Part shown: piece by piece, positions 8,689 to 16,750 of the stretch | How positions within the stretch are numbered: position 1 is the first letter of the stretch | How the letters are laid out: each line of letters opens with the position of its first letter | DNA from: Georgenia muralis | GTDB lineage: Bacteria > Actinomycetota > Actinomycetes > Actinomycetales > Actinomycetaceae | DNA: 64,000 nt | Assembly: GCF_003814705.1 (NCBI RefSeq) | Contig: NZ_RKRA01000001.1 | Coordinates: 3,080,776 to 3,144,775, forward strand | Direction of reading: 5' to 3' | Position numbers and translations under genes: made by a program | Notes under the pieces: model-generated | The model's input: only the letters and a program-made list of their open reading frames with translations | Databases searched by the model: none | What the model was told of the DNA's origin: nothing

Positions 8689-9211
8689 CAACGCGTTCAT
8701 CCCAGTACCGGTATCACGTCCTGCCGACTTTACCCGGATGTCCCGGCGTGCGTGGTCAACACCCACGAACGTGAGCCGTGAGCTCGGTGGCCGGGACCCG
8801 GTCCGCGCGTACCGGCCGGCGCCGGCCGCGGCCGTGGCCTCGATCAGCTCCCGCATCGCGACATGCACGCACTCACGGATGAGCCGGCACCTTACCGGTG
8901 CGGAGAACCGGACAAGGCAGACTCAGGCAAGGCCATCGGTGAGCTTCTCCTTTGGTGAGGAGTTGGCGGGACACATCGGGTGTCTCGCCGGTGGCTCACC
9001 GAAGCCGCGCCACAACCTCCATCCGCACCACTCGACGGGGCTCTGTCGGCCGGCCGAGTCGTCTCACAGGTGCGAGCCACGGGATTTCCGGGTCGACCTC
9101 ACCGCGTCCCGCCTGCTTCCCTTATCGTGACACGCAGTGGGGCGTGAACCGTTGGTTTGAACCGTCGCCGCACGACGTCCACACAACGCCGACGAGCCCG
9201 GGAGACGCCCG

Positions 9212-9997
9212 ATGTCCACTGAGAACGTCCGCCGCAACGTCGTCGATCCGGACGTCGGCCCGACACCGCGCGACTCGCCTCCGGCGGCCGCGGCGTGGCG
9301 ATCGGCATCGGTCCGTCACGGCGTGCTCGCCGTCGCGACGCTGGTGCTCGTCTTCGCCTTCTGGCGCAGCAGAATGGAGTGGACGCCGGACATGAGGCTG
9401 TGGCGGGCCCTCGGTGATGCAGCGGTCGTCCTGCTCTTCGCCTCCCTGGCGATGGGGCCGGCGGCGCGGCTGTCGGCGGTCGCTGCTCGAGCGCTGTCCT
9501 GGCGGCGACAGGTCGGCGTGTGGGCAGCGCTAGCGGCGTTCGCGCACTCGCTGCTCACGATCGACGGCTGGGCGCGGTGGAGCGTGCGGCGGTTCCTGGG
9601 CTACGAGTTCGTCCCCGAGCTGGGGCGGGACGTCCGTCTGGAGCCCGGGTTCGGCCTGGCGAACCTGATCGGACTAGTTGCGGTTGGCTGGCTGCTGGTG
9701 CTGCTCGCGACGTCGTCCGACCGAGCCGTGCGCTGGCTGGGCCCACGTGGATGGAAGTGGCTGCACGGTGGGTCCCACGTCGTGTTCTACCTCGTCGTGC
9801 TGCACGCGGGATACTTCTTGTTCATGCACTACACCGCGTCCTTCCACCGTGCTGTCCCGGCCGAGAACTGGTTCCGGTTTCCCATGCTCGTGCTCGCCGC
9901 GATGGTGCTGGCCCTCAAGTGGGCGGCGTTCACTCGAACCATCCGTCGCAGCCGAGCCCGCGCGGCTGGCCCGGCCCGGATGGACAGGGGGAGGTGA
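9212..9997 (+). CDS. Ferric-reductase-like / MsrQ-type heme membrane protein
   Basis: A 261-residue polytopic protein with about six membrane helices. The core resembles the ferric reductase-like transmembrane domain (FRD/MsrQ/YedZ): LAMGPAARLSAVAARALSWRRQVG, then an AFAHSLLTIDGW helix with one candidate heme His and HGGSHVVFYLVVLHAGYF with more. This spacing of His across two helices fits b-heme ligation. Such proteins move electrons from quinones or flavins to periplasmic acceptors. The ATG follows GGGAGACGCCCG. Its stop overlaps the GTG of the next gene (GTGA). The partner oxidoreductase is not visible, so substrate is unknown. Confidence 0.72.
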   Translation: MSTENVRRNVVDPDVGPTPRDSPPAAAAWRSASVRHGVLAVATLVLVFAFWRSRMEWTPDMRLWRALGDAAVVLLFASLAMGPAARLSAVAARALSWRRQVGVWAALAAFAHSLLTIDGWARWSVRRFLGYEFVPELGRDVRLEPGFGLANLIGLVAVGWLLVLLATSSDRAVRWLGPRGWKWLHGGSHVVFYLVVLHAGYFLFMHYTASFHRAVPAENWFRFPMLVLAAMVLALKWAAFTRTIRRSRARAAGPARMDRGR

Positions 9998-11223
9998 CCG
10001 TCACCCCGGTTCCGGTCGCGGCGCGGAGCCGGCTGTTGGATCGGCGGCGGCTCCTCGGCGTGGACGTGGCGCGCGGCATCGCCTTGATCGGCATGATGTC
10101 GGTCCATGTCATGCCGTCCCTCGCGCCGGACGGGGCGGTTACGTGGGCTTACCGGCTGTTCGCAGGGCGGGCCTCTGCCCTCTTTGCCGTGTTGGCAGGG
10201 TTGTCGCTGATCCTGGCCCTGAAGGGGGAGAAGGACGCGCCGCCGGAGTCTGGGGCGCGCCGAGGGATCCTTGGACGGGCTGCGGTTGTCGCTGCGGTGG
10301 GTCTGTTCCTCGGCTCTCTGGGCTCCGGTGTCGCGATCATCCTGGTGCACTACGCGGTGCTGTTCGCGATCGGAGCGTTGTTCATCGGTATGGGTGCCCG
10401 GCCACTCCTGCTGACGGCAACTGCGTGGATGGTGCTGAGCCCCGTCGTTGGCCATCTGCTGCGTCAGGACATGCCCGCCGGTCCGGGTGCGAGTCCGTCG
10501 CTGGCCTCCCTGGCCGACCCGGGACAGCTCGTTCTCACGATCCTCCTCACGGGCTACTACCCGGTGCTGCAGTGGACTGGGTACGTCCTCGTCGGGATGG
10601 CGTTGGGTCGCCTGCCGCTCCGGCGGACGGCAATAGGACTCTGGCTGCTGGTCATCGGCGTTTTGCTCGCCGTGGCTGCCAAACTTGTCTCGGCAGTGCT
10701 CCTCGGACCGGCGGGTGGCCTGGACCGGCTGACCGTGCCGCGATCGTCGGCGCTTGCCGGTCGTGAGCTCGGCACGATCCTTCAGACGGGAATGTACGGG
10801 ACGACGCCGACCTCGTCGTGGTGGTGGCTTGCGGTGTCGACGCCGCACTCCGCCGTTCCCCTGGACCTGCTCCACACGACGGGGACGGCCCTGGCCGTGA
10901 TCGGAGGCTGCCTCGTGCTCGTCACGGGCCTGCGCGCCCGGTGGCGGTGGCTCGTGCTTCCCGTCGCGGCCGCCGGGTCGATGACGCTGACCCTCTACAC
11001 GCTGCACGTCACCAGCCTCGCGGTCATCCGCGGCGTGACCAGCGCGACGACAACGTCTCCGACGGCCCTCTGGGCGGTGAGCGTCATCGTTGCCGTCCTG
11101 CTGGCGCTGGCGTGGCAACTCACCGGTCGCCGAGGTCCGCTCGAGAACGTCGCGTCCGTCATGAGTGCCGCCGCGCGTGGGGGCGCGAGCGCTGGTTACC
11201 GCTCGTCCGCCCCGCCGCGCTGA
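9994..11223 (+). CDS. DUF1624/DUF418-type membrane acyltransferase-like protein
   Basis: A 409-residue protein with about ten hydrophobic segments. It opens with RRLLGVDVARGIALIGMMSVHVMPS, the typical start of the heparan-alpha-glucosaminide N-acetyltransferase-like and DUF418 families (RxxxxDxxRGxAxxGM, with a His in helix 1). A central YYPVLQWTGYVLVGMALGRLPL and a late TLTLYTLHV segment also fit. These proteins transfer acyl groups onto envelope molecules, or are presumed to; the substrate here is unknown. The GTG start overlaps the previous stop by four bases, implying translational coupling with the heme membrane protein. A second protein of the same type is encoded at 36165-37331. Confidence 0.78.
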   Translation: MTVTPVPVAARSRLLDRRRLLGVDVARGIALIGMMSVHVMPSLAPDGAVTWAYRLFAGRASALFAVLAGLSLILALKGEKDAPPESGARRGILGRAAVVAAVGLFLGSLGSGVAIILVHYAVLFAIGALFIGMGARPLLLTATAWMVLSPVVGHLLRQDMPAGPGASPSLASLADPGQLVLTILLTGYYPVLQWTGYVLVGMALGRLPLRRTAIGLWLLVIGVLLAVAAKLVSAVLLGPAGGLDRLTVPRSSALAGRELGTILQTGMYGTTPTSSWWWLAVSTPHSAVPLDLLHTTGTALAVIGGCLVLVTGLRARWRWLVLPVAAAGSMTLTLYTLHVTSLAVIRGVTSATTTSPTALWAVSVIVAVLLALAWQLTGRRGPLENVASVMSAAARGGASAGYRSSAPPR

Positions 11224-11561
11224 GTTCCGCACGTCCACCACCTGGGCTGCGTGTCAAGCCGGGGTTCCGCGCAACCGGTCTGGTCCAGGCGCCTTGTCGG
11301 GGTAGGTGGCAGTGCGGCGGCGCCGAGTGCTCGGTATCACGAGTCGTTCGGGCGGCCGGTGCGGTTCACACCGGCACGGTGGAACTCCTGGCTGCCCGAA
11401 CCGGCTCGTCGGACCGGGTCCCGCACAGGTTTGTGGCAGGAAGTGCAGGCTCAGACCTGGACGGCCGGCGAGTTTCTTCATCATCAATTGACCGGAGCGT
11501 GATCGGTCGTTTCTCCCGTGATGCCATGGTGGGACGCACCGGAGGTCGAGGGGGTGGACAC
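11224..11561. other. Intergenic stretch, nothing recognised
   Basis: About 340 bases after the acyltransferase gene. The reading frames are short or Arg/Pro-rich, and I see no clear promoter box, hairpin or repeat. A GGAGG and a G-rich purine run at its right end serve the following small gene. Confidence 0.4.
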
Positions 11562-11855
11562 GTGACGGCATCGGGCAAGGCATTTGAGGTGACCGTGGTC
11601 GAGGCGCCCGAGGAGCTCTGCGCCGACCTTCAGGCGCCATCGGCGTCTCTTGCTGGGCGCTTCCCGATCGTGGTCGTCGCAATGGAGCAATGCACTGATG
11701 AGGACCGGGCGGTCGTCGAGCCGCTCCGGCCGGCGACAGACCTCTCGGTCATGCTCGACGGCAGGTACGCGGACTTCACCGGCGAGTACGGGCTCCGACT
11801 CGAGAGGATCATCCTCACCGCACTGAGGACCGCCATGGCCGCCGGGCGGCCGTAG
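11562..11855 (+). CDS. Small hypothetical protein (~97 residues)
   Basis: No family recognised. From the GTG at 11562 (GGAGG and GAGGGGG upstream) the product is a soluble alpha/beta-looking chain with one Cys early (ELCADL) and one mid-protein (MEQCTDED), and a regular C-terminal helix (RLERIILTALRTAMAAG). No signal peptide or membrane helix is seen. An in-frame ATG at 11526 would add 12 Gly/Arg-rich residues and is less likely. It stands alone between an acyltransferase gene and a stretch of gene relics. Confidence 0.5.
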   Translation: MTASGKAFEVTVVEAPEELCADLQAPSASLAGRFPIVVVAMEQCTDEDRAVVEPLRPATDLSVMLDGRYADFTGEYGLRLERIILTALRTAMAAGRP

Positions 11856-11894
11856 CCGCTCGGGGCGGCACCGACCGACGCCGCACGGTCGAAG

Positions 11895-11990
11895 GTCGGC
11901 CGGCGGAAGGCCGGCCCTCCCGGGTGAGGACCTGGCGACGGCGACGCGCTGTTGTTTGCCGCCGGAGAGCTGCGGGGCGACGGCGGCCGC
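11895..11990 (-). pseudogene. Relic of an ABC transporter ATPase (signature-motif fragment)
   Basis: On the complement of 11931-11972 the sequence reads QLSGGKQQRVAVAR, an unmistakable ABC signature (LSGGQ plus the following helix). The downstream translation degenerates immediately (SSPGRAGLPPADLR) where LLLADEPT would be expected. Neither a Walker A upstream nor a Walker B downstream survives in any frame. It is best read as a leftover of a MacB/LolD-like ATPase gene. A paralogue with the same motif is intact at 31058-31963. Confidence 0.6.
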
Positions 11991-12129
11991 CGGGACCGGG
12001 CGCGGCGGTCGGGCTGGCTCACCCGCTCGACTCGAGCCCCGGTTGTGGTGGGGTCCTCGACGGCGACGACCAGTGCCAGGGGGGCAGTGGTAGCCGGGGT
12101 CGGCCGTGGGGGGCGGCGTCCGTTCGGTG

Positions 12130-12318
12130 GTGTTGCCGCGGCCGGTCGGTGCTGCCGGAGGCTCCGCTTCCCACGCCGTGGCCGCCGTGGCGCATCGCGA
12201 CCGTGGCGCCGAAGATGGCGAGGGGCAGGATCGTCCTGAGACGCCCGCCATCCACATCACCGCGGCCGCGACGGCGATACCGGCTCCACGACGCGGCGGG
12301 AGGGCTCTTGATCGACAT
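12130..12318 (-). pseudogene. Frameshifted small membrane protein with His-rich tail (DUF2933-like)
   Basis: From ATG (complement of 12316-12318) the chain reads MSIKSPPAAS, then loses sense. The next frame gives a clear membrane helix (AGIAVAAAVMWMAGVS), and the original frame resumes with TILPLAIFGATVAMRHGGHG. The reassembled product resembles the short DUF2933-type membrane proteins with HGGHG tails found near copper genes. Two compensating shifts within ~60 bases, and the lack of a good stop, point to a pseudogene. A TTCA direct repeat and a CsoR-like palindrome lie just upstream. Confidence 0.45.
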
Positions 12319-12453
12319 CTCGGTCTTCTGCTTCCACCGCAACAGGGCGTCCGTCGGGGGTGGATGCCCGGATGCCTCCGTCCGCATGACGCATGCCCGG
12401 GGAGGACGGTCCTTTGGTCACGTCCGTCGGCCGTGGGTGGCCCGGAGCAACGA

Positions 12454-12468
12454 TTCACCGAAGGTTCA
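12454..12468. promoter_or_regulatory. TTCA-N7-TTCA direct repeat (site 2)
   Basis: TTCA copies at 12454 and 12465, 11 bases apart, with CCGAAGG between. It sits between the relic at 12318 (leftward) and the SGNH hydrolase start at 12571 (rightward). Confidence 0.4.
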
Positions 12469-12526
12469 TCAGATGATGCACGCCTGTACCCCCGACGCGG
12501 GGGAGACTTCACCCACCCGAAGCCCC

Positions 12527-12541
12527 TACCCCCTCCGGGTA
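12527..12541. promoter_or_regulatory. CsoR-like palindrome upstream of the SGNH hydrolase
   Basis: TACCCC-CTC-CGGGTA is a 15-bp near-perfect inverted repeat (5 of 6 pairs). It has the TACCCC/GGGGTA form and 3-base centre typical of CsoR/RcnR-family operators. It lies 30 bases before the hydrolase start. A looser C5/G5 palindrome sits at 12489-12503. The regulator is not encoded in this window. Confidence 0.35.
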
Positions 12542-12570
12542 TTCGAACCTGTGACGAGAGGACGACGACG

Positions 12571-13422
12571 ATGCGAACGGTTGACCTCCAGCACCCCGGC
12601 GACGAGCTCGGCGCCCAACGCGCGGGACACCGTGTGAGGGGTGGCGCGGTCGGGGCCACCGGAGGAGGCGCTCTGGCCCTGATGACGGTGATGACGGCCC
12701 TGGCCGCGGCGCTCGCCCGGGGCCAGGTGGCCGCGTTGCGCCGACGGGACTGGCCCTCGACGGCCCCCCTGGCGGTGGATGTGACGGTGACCCCGTCCAC
12801 GGGCGCCGGTGCCGGCGTCGTCGAGCTCGGGGCGTTCGGTGACTCGGCCATGGCGGGCGTCGGCGTCGACCGGCTCGACGACGTCCTGTCGGTACAGCTT
12901 GCCCAGCGGGTGGCCGACGCGACTGGGCGTGCCGTGCACGTGGTGGGCTACGCCCGTTCGGGTGCGCGGACCCTGGACGTGCTGACCCGGCAGGTCCCGG
13001 CGGTGCGCCGGACACCTGACGTATCGGTCCTGGTTGTCGGCACGAACGACGTCATCCACGCCACCTCACCGCTCGCGTTGACCCGCACTTGTGAGGCGAT
13101 GCTCGACGCGCTCGAGACGATCGGTGCGCCCGTGGTGATGTCGAGCCTGCCGGAGTTCCGGGCCATGCGGGCGCTGCCGGGACCTGTGATGTCGGCGGCA
13201 CGCGGGTACGGCAGCATGGTCGGGGCGGTCCAGCGCCGCGCAGCGGCCCCACGGCCGCGGGTGCGCCTGGTCGACGTCGTCGGTGCCGTGGGTGAGGAGT
13301 TCGTCGAGGACCCGGACATGATGAGCACCGACTCCTTCCACCCCTCCGCTGCCGGCTACGGCCGGATCGCCGACGCCCTGGCCCCTGCCGTCCTCGCCCA
13401 CCTCCGAGCGGCCGAGCGCTGA
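12571..13422 (+). CDS. SGNH/GDSL-family hydrolase, exported or membrane-anchored
   Basis: A 283-residue esterase/lipase-like protein. An N-terminal hydrophobic segment near residues 25-50 looks like an uncleaved signal anchor. The catalytic domain shows block I ELGAFGDSAMAG (nucleophile Ser near residue 92), block III VVGTNDVIHAT (Asn near 151) and block V DSFHPSAAGY (Asp/His near 254-257), so the triad is complete. It probably deacylates a cell-envelope lipid or glycan. The ATG at 12571 follows GAGAGGA. It converges on the ABC1 kinase gene. A CsoR-like palindrome just upstream suggests metal-responsive expression (inference). Confidence 0.88.
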   Translation: MRTVDLQHPGDELGAQRAGHRVRGGAVGATGGGALALMTVMTALAAALARGQVAALRRRDWPSTAPLAVDVTVTPSTGAGAGVVELGAFGDSAMAGVGVDRLDDVLSVQLAQRVADATGRAVHVVGYARSGARTLDVLTRQVPAVRRTPDVSVLVVGTNDVIHATSPLALTRTCEAMLDALETIGAPVVMSSLPEFRAMRALPGPVMSAARGYGSMVGAVQRRAAAPRPRVRLVDVVGAVGEEFVEDPDMMSTDSFHPSAAGYGRIADALAPAVLAHLRAAER

Positions 13423-13485
13423 TGGCGCATGCCGCCGGCAGGCACGCGGAAGGTGTGCACGGGGGCGCCGGTACCAGTCCTGCGC

Positions 13486-15138
13486 TCAGGTGCCCGACCG
13501 TCCGGGGTCCCGCGGGGCGGTCCGCGCCAAGTAGGCGGCCAGCGCCGCGAGGCCCCCGGCTTCCGCGAGGACCATGAGTCCGCGCAGCGCGGACCACCGG
13601 TCAGGGGCGGTGAACACCGTCCGGCCCAGACCGTCCACGACAGCGGCTGCGACAACTCCGGCAACGATGCGGTTGCCCACCCGGTCGACCTGGTCGAGGA
13701 CGGTACGCAGCTCCTCGGCGCGGCCCCGCCCCTCGACACTGCCCTGCTCGAGCGCCTCGACCAGGCCGCGCAGTGCACGGGGTACGCCGGCACCGGCCGA
13801 TCGTAGGTCGTGGGTGAGCTCGGTGATCAGCCGGGTCAGGGCGTCGGCGGAGAATCGCTGGGAGACCAGGCGTTCTGCGTACGGCGCGAGGACGTCGACG
13901 AGCCGGAAGTCCGGGTCCAGCCGTTCGCCCAGCCCCTCGGCCATGATCAAGGTCTTGAACAGCAGAGCCAGGTCGGCGGGCATGCGTAGGTGGTGACGGC
14001 GGAGGGTCACCAGGAGGTCGTTGATCACGGCGGTGACCGGGAAGTCGGCGAGCGAGCGGCTGCTGAACGACTTCACCAGCCGTCCGACGTCCGCACGCAG
14101 AGCGGCTCGGTCGACGGTCCCGCCGGACAGGTTGAGGTGGAGGACTGCGTCGGTGGCCCCGTCGACGTCGGAGCTCATGACGGCAACGAGGAGGTCGCCC
14201 AGGTTCGCCCGGAGGGCGTCATCGATCTCGCCCACCATGCCGAAGTCGATGATCCCGAGCCGGCCGTCGACCTCGACGAAGAAGTTACCGGGGTGGGGGT
14301 CGGCGTGGAAGAAGCCGTCCTCGAAGACCATCTTGCACAGCACGCCCGCGGCCCGTCGGGCCAGGGCTGGTCGGTCGATCCCGGCAGCGACCAGGGCGTC
14401 GACGTCGTCGATCTTGACCCCCTCGATGCGCTCGAGCGTCAGGACCCGGGAGGTCGTCATCTCCCACAGCACGGCCGGGATGTGGACCGCGGGATCCGCT
14501 GCGAACGCGGCCGCGAACCGTTCGGCGTTGCGCCCCTCCCGGAGGTAGTCGAGCTCGTTGCGGAGCGTAGCGGCGAACTCCTGGGCGATCCCGACGACGT
14601 CGTGGTCACGGGCGACCTCCCAGTGGCGGTTCGCACGCACCGCGAGGTCCTGCAGAAGCTCCAGATCCTCGGTGACCACTGCCACCACGCCGGGCCGGCG
14701 GACCTTGACCACGACCCGCGCCCCCGCCACGGTGGCCGCGTGTGCCTGACCGATCGAGGCGCTGGCCAGGGGGTCGCGGTCGAGGGTGTCGAAGATGGTG
14801 ACAGCGCCCAGCTCCTCGGTGATCGTCTCCAGCACCACGGCGACCGGCACCGGCGCGACGTCGTCCTGGAGCCGGGCTACCTCGGTGAGGTAGTCCGGTG
14901 GCAGCAGGTCCGCACGGGTGGACAGGATCTGCCCGATCTTGACGAACGTGGGGCCCAGCTCCTCGAGCGCGAGCCGGAGGTGCTCCGGCTGCGCGTACGT
15001 CCGGCCCCTTTGGTGGCCGGGTAGTCCCCGCCGGAACGGGAACCTGCCGGTCATCCCCATGGCGCCGACCGCGAAACCGAAGCCATGCACGGAGAGGATC
15101 TCCACGATCTCGCGGTAGCGCTGCGTCCTCGGGCTCAT
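13486..15138 (-). CDS. ABC1/UbiB (AarF) family atypical kinase
   Basis: A 550-residue protein of the UbiB/ABC1/ADCK family, ATP-binding proteins that support isoprenoid quinone metabolism or lipid homeostasis. Diagnostic motifs in order: FVKIGQ (KxGQ) near residue 66-70, ASIGQAH (Ala-rich loop) near 127-133, VVVKVRRPG (VAVK lysine) near 142-150, HADPHPGNF near 280 and IIDFGMVG (DFG) near 296. The C-terminal ~60 residues are hydrophobic and may anchor it to the membrane. Full length for the family. It lies 15 bases downstream of the BNR-repeat gene on the same strand. A link to menaquinone supply for the nearby respiratory genes is plausible but inferred. Confidence 0.93.
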   Translation of the reverse strand: MSPRTQRYREIVEILSVHGFGFAVGAMGMTGRFPFRRGLPGHQRGRTYAQPEHLRLALEELGPTFVKIGQILSTRADLLPPDYLTEVARLQDDVAPVPVAVVLETITEELGAVTIFDTLDRDPLASASIGQAHAATVAGARVVVKVRRPGVVAVVTEDLELLQDLAVRANRHWEVARDHDVVGIAQEFAATLRNELDYLREGRNAERFAAAFAADPAVHIPAVLWEMTTSRVLTLERIEGVKIDDVDALVAAGIDRPALARRAAGVLCKMVFEDGFFHADPHPGNFFVEVDGRLGIIDFGMVGEIDDALRANLGDLLVAVMSSDVDGATDAVLHLNLSGGTVDRAALRADVGRLVKSFSSRSLADFPVTAVINDLLVTLRRHHLRMPADLALLFKTLIMAEGLGERLDPDFRLVDVLAPYAERLVSQRFSADALTRLITELTHDLRSAGAGVPRALRGLVEALEQGSVEGRGRAEELRTVLDQVDRVGNRIVAGVVAAAVVDGLGRTVFTAPDRWSALRGLMVLAEAGGLAALAAYLARTAPRDPGRSGT

Positions 15139-15153
15139 GTGTGCGACCCCGCG

Positions 15154-16062
15154 TTACCGGCCGAGCGTGATGGGGTAGCGGACCTCGAAGGTCCTACCGC
15201 CGTCGGTCGAGGTGTAGACGCCCGTGTCGGTGGCGACGTGGACGGTGGCGAGGTCCTCGGCCGTCAGGGCTGCGGCCGGTCCGTCCAGGGTGCCGCGCGG
15301 CTGCCAGGTGGTGCCCCCGTCGGGGCTGGTGAGCACCGTCCCATCGGGGTCGGTGCCGTACACCACACCGGGGTCCGGCCACGCCAGCGTGGCCAGGACC
15401 GGGGTTCCCGGCAGCGGTGTGAAGGACCGACCGCCGTCTTCGCTGCGCCGCAGCCCGCCGTCGGCGGCGACGGCCAGGAGGGTCCCGGTGTCGGCCGGGT
15501 TGGCTGCCAGGGCAGTCATCACCATCGTGGACCGCGCTTGCCACGTCTGCTGGTCAACGGTGACGAGCAGCCGGCCGGCGGTGCTGTCGTAGCCGTAGAG
15601 GAGGCCGCCCGCGGGCTGCAGGACGTGGAAGTCGCTCACGCCCTGCCGGGAGAGCGCCTCCCAGGTCTCCCCGGCGTCGCGGCTCTCGATGAGGCCGAGC
15701 ATGTCCGGTTCATCCTCGCGCAGGTCCGGGTGGCCGCTGGCGAGGAACCGGTTGGGTCCGACCACGGTGAAGGCCATGGTGTCCTGCCATCGGTCGGCGA
15801 CCCGCTCGGCCTTGCCCGAGGGGTCCTCAGGAAGGCGGAACAGGCCCGTGTGGCTCGCCGCGTACAGGACACCGTCGGCGGGGTCGACGCCGAGGCCGTG
15901 TACGTGCATGAGGACGTTGGCGAACTCGTCCGTCGGCTGCGCCTGCCCCGGCACCCCCCGCAGCACCAGCCACGTCGCGCCGCCGCCCAGCGCAAGGGCG
16001 ATGGCTGCGACGGTAAGGGTCGCGTGCCGGACACGCCGCACGGGTCCTGCACCATCGGGCAT
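15154..16062 (-). CDS. Membrane-anchored BNR/sortilin-like beta-propeller protein (F510_1955 type)
   Basis: A 302-residue protein with an N-terminal membrane anchor (residues ~12-33) and an exported domain of repeated BNR/Asp-box-like units: ESRDAGETWE, RSEDGGRSF, TSPDGGTTW and TSTDGGRTFE. Each carries the S-x-DGGxTW signature of sialidase and sortilin propellers. MHVHGLGVDPADG near residue 52 is characteristic of the so-called F510_1955 glycosylhydrolase group. No sialidase catalytic Arg triad is evident, so enzymatic activity is doubtful; a binding propeller is more likely. Start is one base after the YHS-protein stop. Family members often neighbour copper and redox genes, as here. Confidence 0.8.
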   Translation of the reverse strand: MPDGAGPVRRVRHATLTVAAIALALGGGATWLVLRGVPGQAQPTDEFANVLMHVHGLGVDPADGVLYAASHTGLFRLPEDPSGKAERVADRWQDTMAFTVVGPNRFLASGHPDLREDEPDMLGLIESRDAGETWEALSRQGVSDFHVLQPAGGLLYGYDSTAGRLLVTVDQQTWQARSTMVMTALAANPADTGTLLAVAADGGLRRSEDGGRSFTPLPGTPVLATLAWPDPGVVYGTDPDGTVLTSPDGGTTWQPRGTLDGPAAALTAEDLATVHVATDTGVYTSTDGGRTFEVRYPITLGR

Positions 16063-16063
16063 G

Positions 16064-16348
16064 TCAGGCGGCGGTGTACGCCAGCGGGTCGGCGTCGAAG
16101 GTCTCGGCGCAGTGCCCGCAGCAGAAGTAGTAACGCTCGCCCTCGAAGTCGCGCACGAGCCCGCTCGCCTCGGCCCGCGAGCGCACCGTCGGGTTGCCCA
16201 TCACCGCGCAGGTGACCACGTCGTCGCCGGGGCCGGCGACGACGTCGCCGTGGTGGCCGTGGTCGTGGCCCCCGTCGGAACAACAGCCGCCCCCACCGTT
16301 ACCCCCGTGCTTGTGGTCGTGGTCGTGGTCCTCGTGGTTGTGATCCAT
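16064..16348 (-). CDS. Small His/Cys-rich YHS-domain metal-binding protein
   Basis: A 94-residue soluble protein. Residues 1-40 alternate His with Asp and Gly, with a Cys pair (GGGGCCSDGGHDHGHHGD). Residues ~48-90 form a YHS/TRASH-like domain with VTCAVMGNPTV and YYFCCGHCAETFDADP, where Cys residues can ligate metal. It probably chaperones copper or a similar ion in the cytosol. The ATG is preceded by a strong AAGGAGG. Upstream lie a near-perfect CsoR-type operator (16390-16404) and a TTCA direct repeat (16442-16456). It heads an operon with the BNR-repeat and possibly the ABC1 kinase genes. Confidence 0.85.
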   Translation of the reverse strand: MDHNHEDHDHDHKHGGNGGGGCCSDGGHDHGHHGDVVAGPGDDVVTCAVMGNPTVRSRAEASGLVRDFEGERYYFCCGHCAETFDADPLAYTAA

Positions 16349-16389
16349 CACGCTCCTCCTTCGGTCGTCGTGCCATCTCGTGACGAGGC

Positions 16390-16404
16390 TACCCCCGCGG
16401 GGTA
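16390..16404. promoter_or_regulatory. CsoR-like copper operator
   Basis: TACCCC-CGC-GGGGTA is a perfect 6-bp inverted repeat with a 3-base centre, the form bound by CsoR-family copper sensors. It lies 42 bases upstream of the YHS-protein ATG, where it would block transcription. No csoR gene is in the window. Confidence 0.6.
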
Positions 16405-16441
16405 TGACGTCAGGCGCGCGGAAGCCCGAACGGGCCATGTC

Positions 16442-16456
16442 TTCAGCGAACCTTCA
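16442..16456. promoter_or_regulatory. TTCA-N7-TTCA direct repeat (site 3)
   Basis: TTCA at 16442 and 16453, 11 bases apart, with GCGAACC between. The complement, TGAAGGTTCGCTGAAG, differs from site 1 at only two positions. It is ~95 bases upstream of the YHS-protein start and 38 bases from the CsoR-like operator. Confidence 0.5.
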
Positions 16457-16720
16457 CGAACTCTCGGCCGGCGCCGCCGTCAGGATCCAGCCGGTGTGGG
16501 CGGCCACTGGACCGCCGGCACGGGTGATCCGTCCGTCGTGGACTACCGAGACCTCATGCCGTGGTCGAGCTGGCGGGCGTCAGGTCGCCGGCTGCGGGTC
16601 TCACCGCGTCGACCTGCGCCACCGGTGGAGGTGGCTCTCCTCGTACACCCTGCCGGGCACGCACCGTTCATCGCCGTCCCTCATGTGAGTCCGGTGCTGC
16701 GACGCGGGTCCGGGCTCCAG

Positions 16721-16748
16721 CCCACGGTGGGCACTCCGACACCGTGGG
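16721..16748 (-). terminator. Hairpin at the end of the nuo cluster
   Basis: CCCACGGTG (16721-16729) pairs perfectly with CACCGTGGG (16740-16748) around a 10-base loop. It is 2 bases beyond the nuoN stop on the transcribed strand. No T-run follows, which is common in actinobacteria. Confidence 0.6.
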
Positions 16749-16750
16749 GC

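Larger units (their letters stand above)
8318..9211. other. Long divergent intergenic region, no convincing gene
   Basis: Nearly 900 bases separate the divergent tlpA-like and ferric-reductase-like genes. Every reading frame here gives Arg/Ser/Pro-rich translation without domain or membrane character, and none has a good ribosome site. Visible structure is limited to a TTCA direct repeat (8525-8539), an imperfect 20-bp tandem duplication (8649-8688) and two TGAACCG copies 13 bases apart just upstream of 9212. An untranslated RNA or a decayed gene cannot be excluded. Confidence 0.5.
16349..16750. other. Regulatory intergenic region between the YHS operon and nuoN
   Basis: About 400 bases. From the left it holds the ribosome site of the YHS gene, a CsoR-like palindrome, a TTCA direct repeat and ~260 bases in which I see no gene. 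The nuo-cluster terminator hairpin lies against the nuoN stop. All flanking genes point left. Confidence 0.55.

Noticed and set aside
8738..9130. Open frame in the long divergent intergenic region
   Set aside because: Arg/Ser/His-rich translation without any family resemblance, poor start context and no coding-like third-position pattern.
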